From: Deltaproteobacteria bacterium | GTDB taxonomy: Bacteria; JAUYMQ01 | DNA length: 11,257 bases | Assembly (NCBI GenBank): GCA_030698575.1 | Contig: JAUYMQ010000204.1 | Coordinates: 1 to 11,257, forward strand | Reading direction: 5' to 3' | Shown: piece by piece, positions 5,570 to 11,257 of the stretch | How positions within the stretch are numbered: position 1 is the first letter of the stretch | How the letters are laid out: each line of letters begins with the position of its first letter | Notes under the pieces: generated by a model | The model's database searches: none | Told to the model about the DNA's origin: nothing | Seen by the model: the letters and a program-made list of their open reading frames with translations, nothing else | Position numbers and translations under genes: made by a program

Positions 5570-7119
5570 TGCTCTCCGGACCTGTCGCTCTCCAGCGCCC
5601 CCGCCAGGCTCGCGGCCAGCACGCCGCGAAGATCCCCGCCCAGCCAGATGTCATATCCTTCGACGCGATTCTGCATGGCTGCGACGTCCGTGGCGTACCA
5701 CAGGGGGACGTAGGGGAGGTCATGCGCGATGATCCGGAGCGCCTCGGCATACAGTGATTTGCGCTCCGCCTCCCCCGTGACTTCCCTCGCGCGGGTGACC
5801 AGCTCGTCCACCCGCTGGTTCGCGTAGCGGCCGCGGTTGGCGCCGTTCTCGGGAATGCTCTCCGAGTGGAACGCGTAGTAGAGGATGTCCGGATCGGTCA
5901 CGCCTACCCAGGTCAATCCGAACATCTGGAAATTGCCCCGCTTCACATCATCGTACAGCGTTCCGAACTCGAGCGATCGGAGCCGCGCGTCGATCCCGAC
6001 CTCTCTCATGTACTGCACGATCGACTCGCCAATCTGAACCCGTTCCTTGTTCGTCGAGGTCTTGTAGGTGATCGCGAATCGCCACCCGTTCTTGTCCGGC
6101 AGAAGTCCGGCTTCGTCCAGGAGCGCGCGAGCGCGGGCGGGGTCATAGTCGTAGCTCTCCACGTCGTCGGCATAAGCCCAGTTCGTCGGGGCGAGCAGCT
6201 CCCTGGCCGGCGTAGCGAGGCCCTGCAGCACGTGCTCGATGATCGCCTCCCGGTCGATCGCATGCGCGATGGCCGCGCGCACGGCGCGCTTCTTCAGGAG
6301 GGGGTCCTCCATGTTGAAGCCCAGATAGGAGAAGTTGATTCCCGGCCGGGTCATCACCTCGACGCCCGGATCCTCCCGCAGGAATTCCACCGCGTGCGCC
6401 GGGATGGCGTTCTGGACCAGATCCACGGAGCCCTTGCGAAGCTCGAGCACGCGGGTCGTGTCGTTGGGGACGATCTTGAACACGGCGCTTTCGATGCGCG
6501 GAGGCCCGCCATGGTAGGAAGCGTTCGCCTTCATGACGACGCGACTGTCGGTTTCCCAGGCGCTGAAGCGGAACGGCCCGGTGCCGATGGGCGCCTTCGC
6601 AAATGACTCGGGGCTCTGGCCCGCGAGATCCGTCGGCACGATGCCCGTGGCCGCCGCGGTCAGGAATGGCGCGTAAGGGGCATCGAGCCGGATGATCACC
6701 GTGTGGGGGTCGGGTGTTTCCACCGCCTCCACCCTTGAAAAGTCGCTCCTCCGCGGAGATCGCGTCTTCTCGTCGAGAATGGATGCGATCGTGAAGGCGA
6801 CATCCGCCGAGGTGAAAGGTTGCCCGTTGTGGAAGCGAACGTCCCGGCGGAGGTGAAAGACGTAGGTCCGCGGGTCGGGCGTTTCCACACGCTCCGCCAG
6901 ATCGGGAACGAGCCGCCCGTCGCGATCCTGCGTCATGAGGCCGTTGAAGAGGAGCGCTGACAGCCGCGAGGAATAAGCATCCGTAGCCAGGCGAGGGTCG
7001 AGCGTCGAGGGGTTCGATTCGATGGCAATGACGAGGGTGTTCCCCTCGGGGCGCGGAGACCCGCCGCACCCGCTGGCGAGAAACGCCGCGGCGAGAAGGA
7101 ACGTTACGGAGCGCCGCAT
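5566..7119 (-). CDS. Family-5 solute-binding lipoprotein (DppA/OppA/MppA type)
   Basis: Extracytoplasmic binding protein of the peptide/nickel ABC importer family, 517 residues. The start MRRSVTFLLAAAFLASGCGG is a lipoprotein signal peptide with cysteine 18 as the lipidation site, which supports the ATG at 7119. The mature part has the family-5 pattern: STLDPRLATD (38-47), LFNGLMTQDRDGRLVPDLAE (57-76), LRRDVRFHNGQPFTSADVAF (90-109) and IGTGPFRFSAWE (178-189). No ribosome-binding site is evident upstream, so the message may be nearly leaderless. It is the first gene of the minus-strand operon and overlaps the DppB-type gene by four bases. Related binding proteins carry oligopeptides, murein tripeptide (MppA) or muropeptides (YepA with YejBEF in Agrobacterium). 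Given nagZ, amgK and murU downstream, a cell-wall fragment is the best guess for the ligand; this is inferred from context only. Confidence 0.93.
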   Translation of the reverse strand: MRRSVTFLLAAAFLASGCGGSPRPEGNTLVIAIESNPSTLDPRLATDAYSSRLSALLFNGLMTQDRDGRLVPDLAERVETPDPRTYVFHLRRDVRFHNGQPFTSADVAFTIASILDEKTRSPRRSDFSRVEAVETPDPHTVIIRLDAPYAPFLTAAATGIVPTDLAGQSPESFAKAPIGTGPFRFSAWETDSRVVMKANASYHGGPPRIESAVFKIVPNDTTRVLELRKGSVDLVQNAIPAHAVEFLREDPGVEVMTRPGINFSYLGFNMEDPLLKKRAVRAAIAHAIDREAIIEHVLQGLATPARELLAPTNWAYADDVESYDYDPARARALLDEAGLLPDKNGWRFAITYKTSTNKERVQIGESIVQYMREVGIDARLRSLEFGTLYDDVKRGNFQMFGLTWVGVTDPDILYYAFHSESIPENGANRGRYANQRVDELVTRAREVTGEAERKSLYAEALRIIAHDLPYVPLWYATDVAAMQNRVEGYDIWLGGDLRGVLAASLAGALESDRSGEQ

Positions 7120-7127
7120 CGACGCGG

Positions 7128-7156
7128 AGACTATCAGAGAGTTGACGGCTTGTCAT
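7128..7156 (-). promoter_or_regulatory. Candidate promoter for the salvage operon, giving a near-leaderless mRNA
   Basis: On the minus strand ATGACA (7151-7156, 5 of 6 to TTGACA), a 17-base spacer and TAGTCT (7128-7133, TAnnnT form) precede the ATG at 7119. Transcription would begin only a few bases before the start codon. This would explain why no ribosome-binding site is seen for the binding-protein gene. The -10 match is poor. Confidence 0.3.
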
Positions 7157-7205
7157 GAAGAAGAGCGGAAAGCGTCTCCGGGGAAGCCAGATCGTCACAT
7201 TACGG

Positions 7206-7232
7206 TTGAAGGGTCCGGGGGGTTCTGTTAAT
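7206..7232 (+). promoter_or_regulatory. Weak candidate promoter for dacB-mltD
   Basis: TTGAAG (7206-7211) and GTTAAT (7227-7232, 4 of 6) are separated by 15 bases, shorter than the preferred 17. A start of transcription near 7239 would leave a leader of about 28 bases carrying the GGAGG at 7256-7260. The position suits the dacB-type gene, but the match is weak. Confidence 0.2.
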
Positions 7233-7255
7233 GAAATGAGACCGACGAGCGTCCC

Positions 7256-7260
7256 GGAGG
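7256..7260 (+). promoter_or_regulatory. Strong Shine-Dalgarno site upstream of the dacB-type signal peptide
   Basis: GGAGG is a full core Shine-Dalgarno sequence. The codon six bases downstream, in the frame of the dacB-type protein, is ATA at 7267 rather than ATG. The site shows that translation probably begins near 7267 and not at the first in-frame ATG at 7540, which lies inside the catalytic domain. Confidence 0.5.
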
Positions 7261-7266
7261 CGGGCT

Positions 7267-8841
7267 ATAAGAAACCTCAGCCGGTTTTCCGCCGGTATTC
7301 TGATCCGCTCCTGTCCGCGCCGGCGGGCGGGAGCCCTCCTGTTCCTTCTGGCGACGCTCCTGGCGATCCCCCCTCCCGTCGTTTCGGCCGCGGGTGAAAA
7401 TCCCGCGACGCGATCGGCATCAGACTCCCCCCCGACTGCTGAGCCAGCCGCGGAGATTGATCACGCGGCAGGGCCGGATCTTGCCCGGGAGCGCCTTGCG
7501 CGCGCGATCCGGCAGGCACTCTCCGCGGCGCCCGCCGGCATGGCGGTGGGGGTGGCCGTGTTGTCGGGTGAGACGGGAGAAATACTCTTTGAGAGCGGGG
7601 CCCGGCAGCCGCTCATTCCGGCTTCGAACGCCAAGATCTTCACGATCGCGGCCGCGCTGGATCGTCTCGGGACGGCGTTCGTTTTTCGCACGGAAGTTCT
7701 GGGGACGGGCCCGATCGAGGCCGGGGTGCTCCGGGGCGGGATCACCCTCCGGGGGTCGGGCGACCCCTCGCTCACGACCGAAGATCTGTGGGCGCTCGCG
7801 CTCGATCTTGAGGCTCTCGGCATAAAGCGTATCGAGGGGGATCTTGTTCTGGACGATGGGGCGCTGGATCGGACGCAGGCCCCGGCGGCGCGCGCCGATC
7901 GGTACGGCGACCGCCCTTATGGCGCGATGACATCGGCGCTCACCTCGAATTTCAACACGATCGCGGTTGAAGTGGCGCCGGGTCCGAGGAGCGGCGGGCC
8001 CGCCCGGGTCGTGACCGTGCCGCCGATCCCCCGGGTGCGCGTCGAGAACCGGACGGTGACGGCTTCCCGGGATGGCGGGCGCGAGAGCCTCGCGGTCTCG
8101 ATCGCGGAGCCCGCGGGTGAGGGGCCGGCCGAGGTCGTGACCGTGCGGGGGAGCATTCCGGCCGGTTCACCGCCACGGCGCATCTGGCGAAGCGTGGGGC
8201 GACCGGCGCTGGTGACGGGGCTCCTGTTCAAGGGGCTTCTGGATCGGGCCGATATCGGCTTGAGCGGGGAAGTCCGGACCGGCGCCGCGCCCGCCGGCCA
8301 CCGTGTGCTTGCATCGCACGCGTCGGCACCCCTTTCGGTGCTCCTTCGCGACGTGGGCAAGCGCTCGAACAATCTCTACGCCGAGCAGATTCTCAAGGCG
8401 CTCTCCCAGGCTCAGCCGGGTTCCACTCGCGGGGGGATTGGCGCCGTGGAGGGATGGTTCGACAAGGTCGGAATACCGCGCAGCAGCGTTCGCGTGGCCG
8501 ACGGATCAGGACTCTCGACGCAAAATCGCGTGGCGCCCCTGGAGTTGGCGAGAGCGCTGCGCGCCGGCGCGCGGAGTCCGATTTCAGGCGCTGAGTTCCG
8601 GAGCGCTTTTGCAATCGCGGGTGTGGACGGTACACTGGAGAAGCGAATGACCGGGCTCAGGGGCAGAGTGCGCGGGAAGACGGGCTATCTTACCGGCGTG
8701 AGCGCGCTATCGGGGTGGGTGACCACGCCGGCCGGAGACGAAGTCTTCTTCGCGATTCTCGCCAATAAGATCGGGGCCGATCCGTCTGCCGCGAAATCGC
8801 TTCAGGATCGAATCGTCCGGGTTGTTGCCAATGCGAACTAG
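7267..8841 (+). CDS. dacB: D-alanyl-D-alanine carboxypeptidase/endopeptidase, PBP4 (DacB) type, without canonical start codon
   Basis: A penicillin-binding peptidase of family S13. Such enzymes cleave D-Ala-D-Ala ends and peptide cross-links in periplasmic murein. Counting from the first in-frame ATG (7540), the active-site motifs are SNAK (29-32, S29 nucleophile, TCG at 7624), SNN (276-278) and KTG (380-382), with DGSGLS (321-326) typical of PBP4. That ATG lies inside the first beta strand of the fold, so it is not the true start. In frame upstream, about 7300-7395 encodes a clear signal peptide: arginines (CPRRR), a hydrophobic core (AGALLFLLATLLAI) and an export-type VVSAA end. Between the stop at 7237 and 7540 there is no ATG, GTG or TTG. 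ATA at 7267 has GGAGG 6 bases before it; CTG at 7300 gives the shorter signal peptide but has no ribosome-binding site. From 7267 the product is 524 residues. The stop overlaps the mltD-like gene. Confidence 0.85.
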   Translation: MRNLSRFSAGILIRSCPRRRAGALLFLLATLLAIPPPVVSAAGENPATRSASDSPPTAEPAAEIDHAAGPDLARERLARAIRQALSAAPAGMAVGVAVLSGETGEILFESGARQPLIPASNAKIFTIAAALDRLGTAFVFRTEVLGTGPIEAGVLRGGITLRGSGDPSLTTEDLWALALDLEALGIKRIEGDLVLDDGALDRTQAPAARADRYGDRPYGAMTSALTSNFNTIAVEVAPGPRSGGPARVVTVPPIPRVRVENRTVTASRDGGRESLAVSIAEPAGEGPAEVVTVRGSIPAGSPPRRIWRSVGRPALVTGLLFKGLLDRADIGLSGEVRTGAAPAGHRVLASHASAPLSVLLRDVGKRSNNLYAEQILKALSQAQPGSTRGGIGAVEGWFDKVGIPRSSVRVADGSGLSTQNRVAPLELARALRAGARSPISGAEFRSAFAIAGVDGTLEKRMTGLRGRVRGKTGYLTGVSALSGWVTTPAGDEVFFAILANKIGADPSAAKSLQDRIVRVVANAN

Positions 8842-11239
8842 GAAACATGACGGGGGGATGCTCACGGTACTGCTCGCACTGGTGCTCCTGCTGGGAGCGC
8901 CGGCCGCGTGGGCCGAGCGTGGTGGTGTGGCTTCGCCCCGCCTGCCCGGCGACCGTGGAGGCGGATACGCCGTTCCACCCCTCACGGGCGAGTTCGCCGC
9001 CCGGCCGGAGCTTCGCCCTGCAATCGAGTTCTGGAAGGGGGTCTTCGGCCTCTACAGCACCGACCAGGCCGTGGTCCACCACGCGCAACAGCTCGACGTC
9101 ATCTACAGCATCCTCGATTTCAAAGACCTGAGAGGCAACCCCCGTGCCGCGAGCATCCGGCGGTCGCGAACTGAGGCCGAGGTGGGCCGGGTCCAGGCGA
9201 TGCTGCGCCGCATGCAGGCCGCGGGCGCGCCGGCCGGCCTTTCCGAGAAGGAGCGCCGCATTTATGATCAGCTCCGCAAGGCGCCGGGCGGCGTGAGGTC
9301 GGCGGCGATCGAAGAGAACATCCACGTTCAGAGCGGCATCAGCGATCGGTTCCAGGAGGGATTGATAGTCTCGCGGCGCTACCTGCCGGAGATCGAAGCC
9401 ATCTTCAGGGAAGAGGGGCTCCCGCCGCAGCTCACGCGAATGCCCTTCGTCGAGTCGACCTTCAACGTCAAGGCCCATTCCAAGGCGGCGGCCTCCGGGA
9501 TCTGGCAGTTCATCCCCTCAACCGGGCGGCTCTACCTCCAGATCACGAACGCGGTGGATGAGCGCCGCGATCCGATCATGGCCACTCACGCGGCCGCGAA
9601 GCTCCTGAAGCACAACTACAGCGTTTCCAGGCGGTGGCCGCTGGCCGTGACCGCTTACAACCACGGTCTCGGCGGGGTCATGCGGGCTGTCCGCACCACG
9701 GGTTCCTCGGACATCGTCGACATCATCCGGAACTACCAGGGTGCCCGATTCGGGTATGCCTCCCGAAACTTCTTCGTGGAGCTTCTTGCCGCCCTGGAGG
9801 TTGAGCGCGACTACGAGCGATACTTCGGGCGCCTCAGCTTCCCGCCGCCTTTCAGCTACGACGAGATCCGGCTCAACCGTTCCCTGCTGGCGCGCCACCT
9901 GGTGCAGGGAGGGCTCAGCCAGGATGATCTGACCGAGATGAACCTCGCGCTGAGCGAGCGGACGCTCAACAATTACTACTCGATACCGGCAGGCATGCCG
10001 ATCCGCGCGCCGCTCGGCCGTGGCGAAACCATCGTCGCGCGCCTGAACGGCTTGCGCGAGTCCGAAGTGGCGACCGCTGTCGCCAGGGGGCCCGGAAAGC
10101 ACCGGGTGCGCTCGGGCGAAACCCTCTCCGGCGTGGCGAGCCGCTACGGGCAGAGCCGACACGCCCTGGCCCGCGCGAACGGAATCTCATCGAATGCCAG
10201 GTTGAGAGTCGATCAGGTGCTCACCGTGCCCGGGAGTTCGGGCGGCAGTCGGAGCGTCTCGATCGGTTCGGGAAACCGGGCGATCTTCGTGCGGAGGGTC
10301 GACCCCGGGCAGACCTTCCGCGCTGTGGAGCCGGAGGCCGCTCCCCCCACGCGGATGGCCTCGAGCCGGGGCTCCTTCGATGCGACCGCCATCGCCCTAG
10401 ATGCTTCTGAGAGGCCCGCTTCTGAGATGCCGGCCTCGGAGGGCTCGGCGCACGCAATCGCGCCTCCACCCAGGATCGAGAAGAAGGACGCCGAGACTCC
10501 CCCGGCGGTCATACCTCCGGCACCGGCACCGGCCCCGCCCGCGGCCGGGAAGCGACAGGACTCCGCTGACAAAAAGCTGAACGAACCGGTGTTGGATGAA
10601 GCGGCCCCAGCGGTCGCCCGGGAAGCACCACCAGCCCCCCCGGCGGCCGCGCCCGATCCAGCTCTGCCGGCCAAGCCCATCGCATCGCCCGGCGCTGTTA
10701 TCGGCAGGACGGCCCCGGCGCAACCCTCGGGCGGAGAGGCCGTGGCCGGGGAGCCGTCCGCACCCGAAGAGTTGGGCGTGACCCATGTTGTGCGTCGCAA
10801 CGAGACGCTCTGGATCATCGCAAAGAATTATGGCGTCTCGGTGGCCTCAATCGAGCGCGCGAACGCAGACAAGCGCCTCTCGCCGCTCATTCCGGGAACC
10901 CGGCTCGCCGTCAATGGCGGCTCAGCGGCGCGGGAAGACGCCCCAAGCGAGACCCATGTGGTGCGACGCAACGAAACGCTCTCACGCATCGCGAAGAAAT
11001 ACGACGTGTCGCTTTCGGATCTCAGGTTGTCGAACGCGGAGAAGCGTCTCTCTCCGCTGATGCCGGGAACCAGGCTCCGGGTTCCCGGGTCGGGCAAGAC
11101 GCATGTTGTGCGTCGCAACGAGACGCTCTGGGGGATCGCCCAGCGCTACCGGGTTTCATTGAACGATCTGAAGGCGGCCAATTCCGGCAAGAGGCTCTCG
11201 CCGCTCAAGCCCGGCACGGAACTGTTCATACCCGGATAG
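8831..11239 (+). CDS. mltD: MltD-like lytic transglycosylase with four LysM repeats
   Basis: Periplasmic enzyme that cleaves the MurNAc-GlcNAc bond of murein to give 1,6-anhydroMurNAc ends. Numbered from ATG 8831 (802 residues): signal peptide 1-28 (MRTRKH, hydrophobic 11-24, AWA end); the SLT catalytic domain about 190-330 with MPFVESTFN (204-212, catalytic E208), SGIWQFIPSTG (222-232) and AYNHGLGGVMRA (275-286); LysM 1 at about 423-467; a long Pro/Ala-rich linker about 500-648; and LysM 2, 3 and 4 from 651, 708 and 757. E. coli MltD has about 450 residues, two LysM and a lipoprotein anchor. Here there is no lipobox cysteine, so a soluble or murein-bound periplasmic protein is likely. ATG 8831 is chosen over 8858 because it supplies the positive n-region; TTG at 8822 is also possible. 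It overlaps the dacB-type gene by 11 bases, so the two form an operon. Confidence 0.92.
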   Translation: MRTRKHDGGMLTVLLALVLLLGAPAAWAERGGVASPRLPGDRGGGYAVPPLTGEFAARPELRPAIEFWKGVFGLYSTDQAVVHHAQQLDVIYSILDFKDLRGNPRAASIRRSRTEAEVGRVQAMLRRMQAAGAPAGLSEKERRIYDQLRKAPGGVRSAAIEENIHVQSGISDRFQEGLIVSRRYLPEIEAIFREEGLPPQLTRMPFVESTFNVKAHSKAAASGIWQFIPSTGRLYLQITNAVDERRDPIMATHAAAKLLKHNYSVSRRWPLAVTAYNHGLGGVMRAVRTTGSSDIVDIIRNYQGARFGYASRNFFVELLAALEVERDYERYFGRLSFPPPFSYDEIRLNRSLLARHLVQGGLSQDDLTEMNLALSERTLNNYYSIPAGMPIRAPLGRGETIVARLNGLRESEVATAVARGPGKHRVRSGETLSGVASRYGQSRHALARANGISSNARLRVDQVLTVPGSSGGSRSVSIGSGNRAIFVRRVDPGQTFRAVEPEAAPPTRMASSRGSFDATAIALDASERPASEMPASEGSAHAIAPPPRIEKKDAETPPAVIPPAPAPAPPAAGKRQDSADKKLNEPVLDEAAPAVAREAPPAPPAAAPDPALPAKPIASPGAVIGRTAPAQPSGGEAVAGEPSAPEELGVTHVVRRNETLWIIAKNYGVSVASIERANADKRLSPLIPGTRLAVNGGSAAREDAPSETHVVRRNETLSRIAKKYDVSLSDLRLSNAEKRLSPLMPGTRLRVPGSGKTHVVRRNETLWGIAQRYRVSLNDLKAANSGKRLSPLKPGTELFIPG
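10781..11236 (+). repeat. Three near-identical LysM-coding repeats at the 3' end of mltD
   Basis: Three units begin at 10781, 10952 and 11099, each encoding THVVRRNETL near its start and KRLSPL.PGT near its end. A 30-base stretch at 10784-10813 recurs exactly at 11102-11131, and the middle unit differs at several bases. The first LysM (about residues 423-467) is much more divergent. The pattern indicates recent duplication inside the gene, and the copy number may vary between strains. Confidence 0.85.
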
Positions 11240-11257
11240 CTCGCCAGAGCGCGTTAC

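Larger units (their letters stand above)
7120..7266. promoter_or_regulatory. Divergent control region between salvage operon and dacB-mltD
   Basis: A 147-bp region separates the first codon of the binding-protein gene (minus) from the probable start of the dacB-type gene (plus). It must hold promoters for both arms, since no other upstream space exists for either. One weak promoter candidate is visible on each strand and is listed separately. No clear operator palindrome was found. Shared control of murein release and salvage is plausible but inferred. Confidence 0.55.

Noticed and set aside
3905-5713. A 602-codon open frame on the plus strand, opposite both permeases and the 3' end of the binding-protein gene
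   Set aside because: Its product is dominated by Arg, Asp, Glu, His and Gln with no recognisable domain, and it lies exactly antisense to two well-conserved membrane proteins. This is the usual shadow of hydrophobic genes in GC-rich DNA.
7155-7397. Plus-strand frame starting with MKKSGKRLRG as an alternative N-terminus for the dacB-type gene
   Set aside because: It is in a different frame, has no signal peptide and ends in low-complexity Pro/Gly/Arg sequence; joining it would require a frameshift with no supporting evidence.

Overview
This is a GC-rich window, probably from a Gram-negative, diderm bacterium. It holds a periplasmic binding lipoprotein, an MltD-type lytic transglycosylase, a DacB-type (PBP4) peptidase and a cytoplasmic NagZ without a signal peptide. 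The lineage cannot be fixed from the sequence; a deep-branching group such as Acidobacteriota, Myxococcota or a related candidate phylum is a guess. The theme of the window is peptidoglycan turnover and salvage.

Minus strand, read right to left (7119 down to 463): a tightly packed six-gene operon. It encodes a family-5 solute-binding lipoprotein, a DppB-type permease, a DppC-type permease, NagZ (beta-N-acetylglucosaminidase, GH3), an AmgK-type anomeric sugar kinase and a MurU-type nucleotidyltransferase carrying an extra C-terminal beta-helix. Binding protein/DppB and AmgK/MurU overlap by a few bases. The nagZ ribosome-binding site abuts the dppC stop codon. The natural reading is import of muropeptides or cell-wall fragments, trimming by NagZ, then anomeric phosphorylation and uridylylation to regenerate UDP-MurNAc. 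No ATP-binding subunit for the ABC transporter is in the window.

Plus strand (about 7267 to 11239): two overlapping genes read divergently from the operon. The first is a DacB/PBP4-type D-Ala-D-Ala carboxypeptidase/endopeptidase, whose signal peptide is encoded without any ATG, GTG or TTG start. The second is an 802-residue MltD-like lytic transglycosylase with four LysM repeats. Both would act in the periplasm and release the fragments that the divergent operon could recover. The 147-bp region between the two arms is the likely shared control point.

Left end: the N-terminal 39 residues of a response regulator (minus strand, cut by the window edge). It is preceded by a 344-bp non-coding region that contains an AT-rich island with a 12-bp imperfect tandem repeat and several inverted repeats. 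No rRNA, tRNA, CRISPR array, insertion sequence or convincing rho-independent terminator was found.
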